Source of the DNA: an uncultured Bacteroidota bacterium
Lineage (GTDB): Bacteria; Bacteroidota; Bacteroidia; Chitinophagales; Saprospiraceae
NCBI GenBank assembly: GCA_937952445.1
Contig: CALGAA010000195.1
Location: 1-9,799 of the forward strand
Direction: 5' to 3'
Length of the DNA stretch: 9,799 nucleotides
The stretch's first letter is position 1. The number at the start of each line of letters is the position of its first letter. The translations under genes were made by a program, and so were the position numbers. The notes beneath the pieces are model-generated. The model searched no databases and was not told where the DNA came from. It worked only from the letters and a program-made list of their open reading frames with translations. This document shows positions 1 to 6,544 of this stretch, piece by piece.

Positions 1-26
1 GTTTTACATTCGCTTTCATAAGTTAA

Positions 27-41
27 TCGCTTTTTAAGCGG
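27..41 (-). terminator. Weak hairpin downstream of the DUF2207 gene, possible terminator
   Basis: On the minus strand this reads CGCTT, a three-base AAA loop, then AAGCG: a perfect 5-bp stem about 70 bases beyond the DUF2207 stop codon. It is followed by ATTAACTT rather than a clean U-tract, so intrinsic termination is doubtful. It is the only stem-loop I see between the stop and the window edge. The rest of the stretch from 1 to 107 holds only the heptamer repeat block and no gene. Confidence 0.22.
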
Positions 42-67
42 TCAACCTATATCAGAGATGGACAGAC

Positions 68-100
68 ATTCGTAATTCGTAATCCGTCATTCGTAATTAC
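68..100. repeat. Tandem heptamer block (copy A), four attcgtN units plus atta
   Basis: On the plus strand there are four 7-base units: attcgta (68-74), attcgta (75-81), atccgtc (82-88) and attcgta (89-95), then atta. The block ends 7 bases beyond the stop codon of the DUF2207 gene. A near-identical block with the same unit order lies directly behind prs at 4989-5020. Heptanucleotide tandem repeats are known between genes in cyanobacteria (STRR sequences). This looks analogous, but I cannot tie it to a named family. Confidence 0.8.
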
Positions 101-107
101 TTTACTC

Positions 108-1946
108 TTACCAGCCGCCGCCACCGCCGCCACCACCACCGCCGCCGGAGAATCCTCCTCCACCACTGCCACTGGAGGATTTGGGAGCAGCGTGCGATAC
201 AGAAGTTTGGAAATTAGAATGAAGGGTATTGATTTGGTGAATATTTCCCGCGTACCAAATTGGCGCATAGGTACCCTTCTCGATGGCTTCATCCAACACC
301 TTCTTGAATTTTTTACCCCAGCGATTTTCTACCCCAAGCGCAATGGCGAAAGGAAGCATTTTTTCGAATAATTCCGGTGTCTGCTCCGGTGGAGTAAAAT
401 ATTCCAGCATGGCTTTTTCCGATTTATCGAGGTACATTCGAAATCCCTTGATCGCTGATGTCGTCTGCTGCCCTTTTTCTGTGGGAGCAAAAATCAAATA
501 ATTATAATACCCGGCCAGAAATATGGTCAACCCACCAATGAACATTGCCCAAAATGCGGCACTGGGATAGTACCACAACTGGACATAGAACATAGTAAAA
601 AAAACGGTACTGAACATCCAAACCGGAATGATGATCAACCATTTGTACCATTTATGAATATAAAAAGGAACCGTCACAGCAACGATCCCGGCCACAAGAA
701 GCAAAAAGGTGATGATAGACGACACGATCCAGTGAGAAACCAGGGAATATAATCCCGCACTCAATGCAACCGTCGCAATTAAAGCCAACAGACCGGATCC
801 CAAAGCAGCTTCCTTCCAATTGTGTTTGAAGTAATCCTGGATTCTCAACTTGACCCGCAAAGCAGCGTTGAAATCAGATTTCGCAGATTCATATCGTTTA
901 TAGGTCGAAGATTTTAGTTCAAACCAATCGGTACCAGGGGGCAACAACCGGTCGACAATGGCTCGTTCCTCAACTTCCAAATTCTCAGGATGACCAATCC
1001 GTTGGAAAGTAAACTGTCGCCTTTTATTTTCTATTCGGATTGCCCCCTTTATGGCCGCACTGACCAGGGCCGCACTTATGGCTTTGGTGCTGATTTTGCG
1101 ATAATGTACATAACTCATTTCAGCCGGACTGAGTCCCTCTGGCGGATGCCAGTCAGGAACTACACTGACGGCGGGTGGATCCATACCTACCTCCTGCCAC
1201 AACCGATAACCGTAAAATATAAAAATGATCAATCCTACGCCATACAAAAGCAGGTTAATCCACGAGAACGAATACACCGAGGCACTTAACTGCTCGACAA
1301 AGCCTTTGGGCCATGCCACGGCTACCGTAAAACCCTCTCCAGCCCTCAACCCCTGATCACTCCTGCTCACTACATCGTAATCCCCGGCTCCGGCACTGAT
1401 CATACAGTTGGACGCCGTACTTCCCGGCCGGCCGGTATAACAAGATCCCTGAAGGTAGTCGGCGCCATCGGGCAATTTAATTTTCACTCCGAAATTGTGA
1501 ATGGGAAAAGCCCAATCGGGTCCGATCACATTCCAATACAACTCATCATATTCCTCGAAATATCCGATTTGATTGGAAGATCGATAAGTCAGTTGGTAAG
1601 TATACACGCCGGGTTCCAGGATATGTGACTTATTCCCGATGTAAATGGTCAGATTTTCTTTAGTTTTCTCCGTATGATAATCTTCCGGCTGGCCATCGCG
1701 AAGGATCGTCAAAATCTTTATCGGGGCCGGTTCATTTCTCCCGGCTTCATCAGGTCGGATGGTTGGAATGGAGCGATAAATGCCCCTTTGAATCATATTC
1801 CCCTCAGCCCGGACCGTAATGTTTTCCGTAACTTCAATATCCGCATCGGTCAAAATGGTTATTTCAACCTGATAATCCAGGATGGCTTCCTGTCCGGTCA
1901 ACCAGGAAGTAAAAAACAAAAGAACCGGAAAAATTAGATACCGCAT
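108..1946 (-). CDS. DUF2207 domain-containing membrane protein with glycine-rich C-terminus
   Basis: A 612-residue predicted inner-membrane protein of unknown biochemical function. Residues 1-18 look like a signal peptide ending near LTGQ. Residues about 20-215 form an extracytoplasmic domain with the family hallmark RGIYRSIP (54-61). A first membrane segment lies at about 228-247. A cytoplasmic region follows with WHPPEGLSPAEMSYV (266-280), and then four hydrophobic segments at about 380-402, 406-429, 436-455 and 463-487. The C-terminal region carries GFRMYLDKSEK (501-511) and LPFAIALGVENRW (531-543), typical of DUF2207, and ends in a Gly/Ser tail finishing GGGGW. The length and the Gly-rich end are usual for the family. 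The ATG lies 3 bases after the lemA stop, so the two are co-transcribed; LemA and DUF2207 genes are often paired. The family assignment is firm and the function is not known. Confidence 0.93.
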   Translation of the reverse strand: MRYLIFPVLLFFTSWLTGQEAILDYQVEITILTDADIEVTENITVRAEGNMIQRGIYRSIPTIRPDEAGRNEPAPIKILTILRDGQPEDYHTEKTKENLTIYIGNKSHILEPGVYTYQLTYRSSNQIGYFEEYDELYWNVIGPDWAFPIHNFGVKIKLPDGADYLQGSCYTGRPGSTASNCMISAGAGDYDVVSRSDQGLRAGEGFTVAVAWPKGFVEQLSASVYSFSWINLLLYGVGLIIFIFYGYRLWQEVGMDPPAVSVVPDWHPPEGLSPAEMSYVHYRKISTKAISAALVSAAIKGAIRIENKRRQFTFQRIGHPENLEVEERAIVDRLLPPGTDWFELKSSTYKRYESAKSDFNAALRVKLRIQDYFKHNWKEAALGSGLLALIATVALSAGLYSLVSHWIVSSIITFLLLVAGIVAVTVPFYIHKWYKWLIIIPVWMFSTVFFTMFYVQLWYYPSAAFWAMFIGGLTIFLAGYYNYLIFAPTEKGQQTTSAIKGFRMYLDKSEKAMLEYFTPPEQTPELFEKMLPFAIALGVENRWGKKFKKVLDEAIEKGTYAPIWYAGNIHQINTLHSNFQTSVSHAAPKSSSGSGGGGFSGGGGGGGGGGGW

Positions 1947-1949
1947 GGG

Positions 1950-2519
1950 TCAAAATTTGACCTCAGGTGTGGCCCGTTCTCCAGGATTTTCCATTTCAAA
2001 GAATACACCATGTCGAAATCCACCCATATTGGCTATGATATTGGAAGGAAAAGACTCCACTGCAATGTTATTGTCCCGGACGGTAGCGTTGTAATACCGC
2101 CTTGCTTTTTCAATATCCCCCTCTATCGCTGAAAGCTGGGTTTGAAGCTCACGGAAGTTTGCATCTGCCTTGAGTTCCGGGTAATTTTCAGCCACAGCAA
2201 ATAGTCGACCGATGGCTGAAGTCAGTTGGTTTTGAGTCTCAGCAATCGCCTCCGCGTTTTCCGCCCTCAATGTACTACCACTCATCGCTTTGGCCCGGGC
2301 TTGCATGACCCGTTCAAATGTCTCCTGCTCGTGGCTTGCATACCCTTTTACGGTATTGACCAGGTTGGGGATGAGGTCGTGCCGTTTTTTCAATTGAACA
2401 TCCATTCCACTGAATGCTTCCTCCATCATGTTGCGATTTCTCACCAGCTTGTTGTACATGCTGATTCCCCAAAACACAAGGATAACGATGATAACCAGGA
2501 CAATGAGAAAATAGGACAT
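1950..2519 (-). CDS. lemA: LemA family protein
   Basis: A 189-residue LemA-family protein, close to the usual length. It has one N-terminal membrane helix (about residues 3-19) and then a long helical domain. Family signatures visible are YNKLVRNRN (22-30), EEAFSGMDVQLKKRHDLIPNL (33-53), VKGYASHE (57-64), and, toward the C-terminus, AENYPELKA, ARRYYNATVR, FPSNIIA and GFxxxxFFE. LemA proteins are membrane-anchored helical bundles facing outward in the structures known to me, and their role is unclear. The ATG has no Shine-Dalgarno sequence before it. An 8-bp inverted repeat sits 10 bases upstream. It is first in a two-gene unit with the DUF2207 gene, 3 bases downstream. Confidence 0.96.
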   Translation of the reverse strand: MSYFLIVLVIIVILVFWGISMYNKLVRNRNMMEEAFSGMDVQLKKRHDLIPNLVNTVKGYASHEQETFERVMQARAKAMSGSTLRAENAEAIAETQNQLTSAIGRLFAVAENYPELKADANFRELQTQLSAIEGDIEKARRYYNATVRDNNIAVESFPSNIIANMGGFRHGVFFEMENPGERATPEVKF

Positions 2520-2528
2520 AGGGCAGTT

Positions 2529-2546
2529 TTTTAGTTGAAACTAAAA
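2529..2546. promoter_or_regulatory. Perfect 8-bp inverted repeat in the lemA leader
   Basis: TTTTAGTT and AACTAAAA flank a 2-base GA spacer, 10 bases upstream of the lemA ATG. A sequence one base off the Bacteroidota -7 consensus (TATTTTTC against TAnnTTTG) lies just upstream at 2558-2551 on the minus strand, which would put the transcript start inside the repeat. That placement suits a repressor-type operator, but the arms are AT-rich and no regulator is encoded beside it. The symmetry is seen directly; the operator role is speculation. Confidence 0.35.
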
Positions 2547-2645
2547 CTAAGAAAAATAATTGGATAATTTCATCGCCCGTAGAAATTTTGGTCATGGTAT
2601 TCTCAGGACAGGCGGGGGAACAGAGAACTCAAGATTCTTTTGTGG

Positions 2646-3554
2646 TTATTCAGATAAATTTGGGTTTGGGATCCCTCGCCATCCCTGCAATCCTCCGGTA
2701 TGAACGAAAACGACCCGGCTACCTGGAGGAATCAGTCCATATTCCACATATTGGCAGAAAGAAAACATCGCTTTCCCATTGTATAAAGGATCCAGTCGAA
2801 TCGAGTAGCGGCGTGCAAAATCATTGATGAAAGATAAAAGGGGTTTTGTGGTGCGCCCATATCCGCCAAAATGCCACTGCTGGGCGAGCGTCCAGTTTGA
2901 ACATTCTTCGAGTTTCCATCGGTGTCTCAGGTCGATGTCCAAAACAGAAGATTTAATCGCAGATATTCCCAACACATGTTGATCCTGCCTCACTGCGCGT
3001 ATCATTCCTGCCAGTGTGGCTCCCGTACCTACCGGACAGATCCAGAGGTGTGGATTGGCAATTTTGTCGTAGACCTCGGTAACCATTTCGGCAATCCCAG
3101 GTAAGGCTTCAGGGGAACTCCCTCCTTCGGGAACGATTGTCCATCCCGGAAAATCCCGTTGCCAACGGCTGTTCAGATGCAAATCTCTTTTTTGTCGGTA
3201 ATCATGGGGAGAAAGAAACCGGATCTCGGTTCCCCAATCAACCATATCACCAATCGTAGCGCTGTTTCGTTTATCAACCTCTGGGGAATGAGACCGGACA
3301 AAGGCAATAAAGGGTACATTATATTGACGACACACCCATGCCAACGCATGCAGGTGATTGGAATACGGACCACCAAAACTGACCACCCCATTGCATGCGC
3401 CCTCTTGCAACCGGCGGATAAGATATGCCAGCTTTCGTATTTTATTACCCGAAACGATGGTATGAGCCAGGTCGTCCCGCTTTACCCACAATTCGATTCC
3501 CCGTGAATCCCACAATCGGGAATGGATATTTTCCAGCGGGGTGGGTAAATGGAT
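2646..3554 (-). CDS. PLP-dependent ACC deaminase / D-cysteine desulfhydrase-like enzyme (start codon ATC or TTG)
   Basis: A fold-type II PLP enzyme of the 1-aminocyclopropane-1-carboxylate deaminase/D-cysteine desulfhydrase family, probably cytoplasmic. Members release ammonia from small amino-acid substrates; the actual substrate here cannot be told from sequence. From the TTG at 3515 (289 aa), visible motifs are WVKRDDL (10-16), SGNKIRKL with the PLP lysine K25, GGPYSNHLHA (48-57), PEGGSSPEA (129-137), the phosphate-binding VGTGATLAG (162-170), LDPLYNGKA (241-249) and HTGGLQG (272-278). The reading frame stays open upstream and encodes LPTPLENIHSR, which matches the family's conserved N-terminus, yet it contains no ATG, GTG or TTG before the in-frame stop at 3593-3591. 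I therefore place the start at the ATC at 3554-3552, which overlaps the upstream TAA as TAATC and gives 302 aa. TTG at 3515 is the standard alternative, but it would cut off this conserved segment. Confidence 0.85.
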   Translation of the reverse strand: MHLPTPLENIHSRLWDSRGIELWVKRDDLAHTIVSGNKIRKLAYLIRRLQEGACNGVVSFGGPYSNHLHALAWVCRQYNVPFIAFVRSHSPEVDKRNSATIGDMVDWGTEIRFLSPHDYRQKRDLHLNSRWQRDFPGWTIVPEGGSSPEALPGIAEMVTEVYDKIANPHLWICPVGTGATLAGMIRAVRQDQHVLGISAIKSSVLDIDLRHRWKLEECSNWTLAQQWHFGGYGRTTKPLLSFINDFARRYSIRLDPLYNGKAMFSFCQYVEYGLIPPGSRVVFVHTGGLQGWRGIPNPNLSE

Positions 3555-4525
3555 TACATTCTCGATTTTTGAATTCTTTCCAGGAGCGCTTTACTTTTCC
3601 GGATACCCGTATACTCATCATCCACATTGCCTTCGTATTCGATGCCTACCCATCCATGGTAACCGGCATCCAAAACGATATCCATCATTTTTTCATAATC
3701 GGTATGGATTTCGTTTCCGTTTTCATCAAAATCATTCGTTTTAGCTGATACGGCTTTTGCATATGGCATGAGTTCTTTTACCCCTTTGTACCGGTCATAT
3801 TCTTCATTGCATCCACCTTGAGTGCGCTCTATGCAGAAGTTTCCAAAATCAGGTAGAGTTCCACAATTGTCCATTCCGACCTGTTTCATCACGTCAGCCA
3901 ACCAGGCGCCGTTGGAAGAATACCCACCATGGTTTTCGACCGTCACATTGATATCGAAGGATTTCGCAAATTCCGATAATCTTCCCAGCCCATCCACTGC
4001 AGCGGCTTTTACCTCGTCCGCTGTTCCTTGTCCATACGCATTCACCCGAATTGTTTGACATCCCAGATGTTTGGCTGCTTCGACCCACTTTTTGTGATTT
4101 TCCACGGCCTGAATTCGCTCCGCTTCGTCCAGATTCCCGAGCCCTCCTTCCCCATCGATCATAATGAGGTTTTGGTAAATTCCATGGTCATCAGCTCGCA
4201 TGTTGAGCTCATCGAGGTACGCCTTGTCTTTGGCCTTATCTTTGAAAAATTGGTTGACGTATTCGATGGCATCAATGTCAAACTCTTCGCGGGTGACCCT
4301 GGCAAAATCGAGATTTGTCATTTTCTCCGCAAAAAGTGTTTTGTGTAACGACCATTCGGCGAGTGAAATCTTGAAAGGAAGATCAGCACCAGTCTGGTTT
4401 AATTGAGATGAGGTGGCTGATTCTGCTTCATTTTTACGCGATCCGTTTCCACATCCGGCTGCGCCCAATATCCCAAGGCTACCAAGGGCAAATGTGGAAT
4501 GAATTATAAATTTTCTTCTTTTCAT
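3554..4525 (-). CDS. Exported TIM-barrel sugar phosphate isomerase/epimerase-like protein
   Basis: A 323-residue protein of the xylose-isomerase-like/AP endonuclease 2 TIM-barrel superfamily. The N-terminus, MKRRKFIIHS, resembles a twin-arginine signal (RRKF). A hydrophobic stretch follows, ending GILGAAGC with a candidate lipidated C25. Mature export by Tat and anchoring as a lipoprotein are therefore likely, although the lipobox is not ideal because position -3 is alanine. Barrel motifs include FKISLAEWSLH (51-61), VENHGG (197-202, candidate metal ligand E198), LPDFGNF (224-230, D226) and GIEYEG (294-299, E296). These positions fit the divalent-metal site of the superfamily. The substrate is unknown; secreted relatives are common in Bacteroidota and Planctomycetota and are usually linked to sugar metabolism. 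Its TAA overlaps by one base the likely start of the PLP enzyme gene, so the pair is probably one transcript. Confidence 0.88.
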   Translation of the reverse strand: MKRRKFIIHSTFALGSLGILGAAGCGNGSRKNEAESATSSQLNQTGADLPFKISLAEWSLHKTLFAEKMTNLDFARVTREEFDIDAIEYVNQFFKDKAKDKAYLDELNMRADDHGIYQNLIMIDGEGGLGNLDEAERIQAVENHKKWVEAAKHLGCQTIRVNAYGQGTADEVKAAAVDGLGRLSEFAKSFDINVTVENHGGYSSNGAWLADVMKQVGMDNCGTLPDFGNFCIERTQGGCNEEYDRYKGVKELMPYAKAVSAKTNDFDENGNEIHTDYEKMMDIVLDAGYHGWVGIEYEGNVDDEYTGIRKSKALLERIQKSRM

Positions 4526-4942
4526 TGTTTGACATTAGGATTGAAATAAAAAATGGGATTTAATTTGCCGGGGTTAAGATATAAAAAAAATTGAAAAGCA
4601 TTCGAATTTAGTTGTGAGGAGCGTAATTGATTAATGTAAAATGACGGAAGACGAATGTGTTGTGGCTCTTGCCCGGGAAAGATAAGGTAACAATCCAAAG
4701 CCGGGTAGTTGTTTCTTATGATGTACCTTTCACCTGATTCCTCCAGGTGGGGAAAAAGCCCCCCAATTTTCGTGGCAGGAAAATGAATTGAATTTTGTCC
4801 GGCCTTCAACCATATTCAAGTAAGGGAGCTGTCAAATTATACATTATTTCCGATGTGCTCCGAATGGGCGGGATTATGAATGACTGATCAGTGGTTGGCT
4901 ATAAAAGGGATGAGTTTCCAGGAAGAGAGCCCCCCACCCCAT

Positions 4943-4990
4943 CTCAGACTCAAACTCAAACACGAACCCAAAATCCGACCCACACCCCAT
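4943..4990. repeat. Degenerate hexamer tandem tract
   Basis: On the plus strand this stretch can be split into eight 6-base units: ctcaga at 4943, ctcaaa at 4949 and 4955, cacgaa at 4961 and cccaaa at 4967, decaying to cccaca and ccccat near 4990. The consensus is about CtCaaA. It abuts the heptamer block behind prs. On the transcribed minus strand it is G/T-rich. The periodicity is clear in the first five units and weak after that. Confidence 0.5.
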
Positions 4991-5020
4991 TCGTCATTCG
5001 TAATTTGTCATTCGTAATTA
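4989..5020. repeat. Tandem heptamer block (copy B), four attcgtN units plus atta
   Basis: Units are attcgtc (4989-4995), attcgta (4996-5002), atttgtc (5003-5009) and attcgta (5010-5016), then atta. Its order and orientation match the block at 68-100, with variant third units atccgtc and atttgtc. It ends 2 bases beyond the prs stop codon, so in the prs transcript it is the very first part of the 3' untranslated region. Confidence 0.8.
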
Positions 5021-5022
5021 AC

Positions 5023-5958
5023 CTATAAATCTTCCAGATACAATGCAGCAATAGACTTATGCTCGTGCGTATTGCGGATAGCACGGGCGAACAAACGAGC
5101 TGATTCGAGAACTAATATTTTCTCGGATTGGCGACGCAATGGGATGGTATCGGTCACGATCAGTCGAGAAAGCTTGGATTTTTCTATGTTCTCATACGCA
5201 TTCCCCGACAATACGGGGTGGGTACAAATCGCAATCACATTCGTCGCTCCTTTTTCCACCAGGACATCGGCTGCCCGACATAAAGTACCGGCCGTGTCGG
5301 CCAGATCATCGACCACGATCACATCCTTTCCTTCCACTTCCCCTATAACCGTCATGGATTCCACCTCATTGGGTTTGACCCGCTGCTTATCACAAATGAC
5401 CAAAGGAGTATTGAAAACTTTCGCATATTTCCGGGCCCGCTTAACTCCGCCGACATCGGGTGCAGCAAATATCGTATTGGACAGATCAAATTTTTCCAAA
5501 TACGGCATAAACACAGCCTCGCTCCTCAAATGATCCACCGGAATGTCGAAAAAACCCTGAATCTGATCCGCATGAAAATCCATGGTCATTACCCGATTGG
5601 CGCCGGCCGCCTCAAGCAAATTGGCAATCAATTTGGCTGAAATAGGAACACGGGGCTGGTCCTTACGGTCCTGCCGCGCATATCCAAAATAGGGAATAAC
5701 AGCAGTGATATAACCGGCAGATGCGCGTTTGGCAGCATCAATCATCAACAAAAGCTCCATAATATTGGAAGGCGGAGACGGCGTACTTTGGATAAAAAAC
5801 ACGTAGGCCCCCCGTACCGATTCCTGGATTACCGGATGAATCTCCCCGTCTGAAAATTTCTGGATATCAATTCTGGACAAATTCTGACCGTAATGCGTAG
5901 CGATCTTCTCTGCAAGATATCGAGAATTTTGACCGGAAAATAGCTTGATGTCAACCAT
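5023..5958 (-). CDS. prs: Ribose-phosphate pyrophosphokinase (PRPP synthase)
   Basis: Makes 5-phosphoribosyl 1-diphosphate from ribose 5-phosphate and ATP, the precursor for purine, pyrimidine, histidine, tryptophan and NAD synthesis; a cytoplasmic, Mg-dependent enzyme. At 311 residues it has the standard length. Motifs in order are FSDGEI (35-40), the ATP-binding flexible loop YARQDRK (93-99), DFHADQIQGFFD (127-138), DVGGVKRAR (168-176) and the PRPP/ribose-phosphate loop VVDDLADTAGTL (215-226). The usual loop wording is DDxxDTAGT, so the active site looks intact. The ATG start is supported by the match to family N-termini and by a promoter candidate 22 bases upstream. A terminal heptamer repeat lies 2 bases after the stop. 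It is likely a single-gene transcript, separated from the upstream gamma-carbonic-anhydrase-like gene by 73 bases. Confidence 0.98.
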   Translation of the reverse strand: MVDIKLFSGQNSRYLAEKIATHYGQNLSRIDIQKFSDGEIHPVIQESVRGAYVFFIQSTPSPPSNIMELLLMIDAAKRASAGYITAVIPYFGYARQDRKDQPRVPISAKLIANLLEAAGANRVMTMDFHADQIQGFFDIPVDHLRSEAVFMPYLEKFDLSNTIFAAPDVGGVKRARKYAKVFNTPLVICDKQRVKPNEVESMTVIGEVEGKDVIVVDDLADTAGTLCRAADVLVEKGATNVIAICTHPVLSGNAYENIEKSKLSRLIVTDTIPLRRQSEKILVLESARLFARAIRNTHEHKSIAALYLEDL

Positions 5959-5979
5959 GATTTTGTGTGAAATTTAGTG

Positions 5980-6011
5980 CAAAAATAAGGGTTATACCCA
6001 ACTATTCTCAA
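5980..6011 (-). promoter_or_regulatory. Bacteroidota-type promoter candidate for prs
   Basis: On the minus strand TATTTTTG (5987-5980) fits the Bacteroidota -7 consensus TAnnTTTG exactly. A TTG (6011-6009) lies 21 bases upstream of it, within the 19-21 base spacing known for the -33 element. The predicted transcript would start near 5975 and give a leader of under 20 bases with no Shine-Dalgarno sequence. This is a consensus match by eye, not proof of activity. Confidence 0.55.
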
Positions 6012-6031
6012 CTTTACTGAGGGAATTTATA

Positions 6032-6544
6032 TTATTTATACCAGGACGCATATTTCACGTAGTTGTTGGCGATGCGTTTGATTTCTCCCTCCAACAATTC
6101 CGGAGAAACGGGCTTAATTTTTCGGGCTGGTACTCCGGCATATATATAACCAGCTTCGCATACCATATTTTCCAACACGACCGCACCTGCCGCGATGATA
6201 CAACCCGATTCGACCACGGCGTGATCCATGATTCGGCTCCCCATTCCTACCAGGACCATCGGATGAATCGTACACCCGTGAACTATCGCCTGATGACCAA
6301 TAGATACGTAATCCCCTATGACGGTTTTTGACCGTTCAAACGTACAGTGGATAACAGCTCCATCCTGAACATTCACCTTGTTTCCCATCCGGATACTATT
6401 CACGTCACCCCTGACCACAGCCTGAAACCAAACGCTGCAATCATCGCCCATCACCACGTCTCCCACAATGGTAGCATTGTCAGCAAAATAGCAATTTTCA
6501 CCCCACTGAGGAGTGATCCCCCGAACCGGTTTAATCAGTGCCAT
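6032..6544 (-). CDS. Gamma-carbonic anhydrase family hexapeptide-repeat protein
   Basis: A 170-residue left-handed beta-helix protein of the YrdA/PaaY/gamma-carbonic anhydrase group, with the usual length for the family. Hexapeptide-type repeats run from about residue 20 to 140 (for example ADNATIVGDVVMGDDC and VESGCIIAAGAVV). The three zinc-ligand histidines are visible: H66 in AVIHC, and H84 and H89 in IGHQAIVHG. VVRGDV (43-48) and NVQDG (58-62) are also conserved, followed by YAGVPARKIKPVS near the C-terminal helix. Many family members show weak or no carbonic anhydrase activity, so the name states the fold and metal site rather than a proven reaction. The ATG lies inside the 3' end of the TraB/GumN gene (14-base overlap), so expression is probably coupled to it. 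Confidence 0.94.
   Translation of the reverse strand: MALIKPVRGITPQWGENCYFADNATIVGDVVMGDDCSVWFQAVVRGDVNSIRMGNKVNVQDGAVIHCTFERSKTVIGDYVSIGHQAIVHGCTIHPMVLVGMGSRIMDHAVVESGCIIAAGAVVLENMVCEAGYIYAGVPARKIKPVSPELLEGEIKRIANNYVKYASWYK

Larger units (their letters stand above)
4526..5022. other. Intergenic region of about 500 bases without a convincing gene
   Basis: This gap lies between the stop of prs and the ATG of the TIM-barrel gene. The prs-proximal part (4943-5020) holds two tandem-repeat blocks, described separately. A perfect 10-bp palindrome, ACTGATCAGT, is at 4883-4892. The part nearest the TIM-barrel gene (4526-4620) is AT-rich and probably contains its promoter and leader, but I find no good match to the Bacteroidota -33/-7 elements. 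I see no tRNA, no Rho-independent terminator with a U-tract, and no protein-like frame. Confidence 0.7.

Noticed and set aside
2314..2595. A 93-codon minus-strand frame starting upstream of lemA
   Set aside because: It runs out of frame through the strongly conserved LemA coding sequence, so it is a shadow.
4522..4809. A 95-codon minus-strand frame whose TGA overlaps the ATG of the TIM-barrel gene (ATGA)
   Set aside because: It begins with TTG, its second half runs through AT-rich, T-tract sequence typical of a promoter/leader, and the translated product shows no recognisable motif. The ATGA overlap alone is weak support.
4883..4892. Perfect palindrome ACTGATCAGT in the gap between prs and the TIM-barrel gene
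   Set aside because: Ten bases of symmetry with no extension, no second copy and no promoter beside it; kept only as a note in the intergenic entry.
5072..5533. A 153-codon plus-strand frame
   Set aside because: Antisense shadow of prs, which is complete and well conserved.
5988..5998. GGGT-ATA-ACCC stem followed by T-rich sequence on the minus strand, possible terminator after the carbonic-anhydrase-like gene
   Set aside because: The stem is only 4 bp, and the T-rich part is better explained as the -7 element of the prs promoter.
5959..6031. Checked the gap upstream of prs for a tRNA gene, since tRNA genes may occur next to prs
   Set aside because: The 73 bases are AT-rich and show no cloverleaf arms or GTTCRA-type T-loop; only the promoter candidate is supported.
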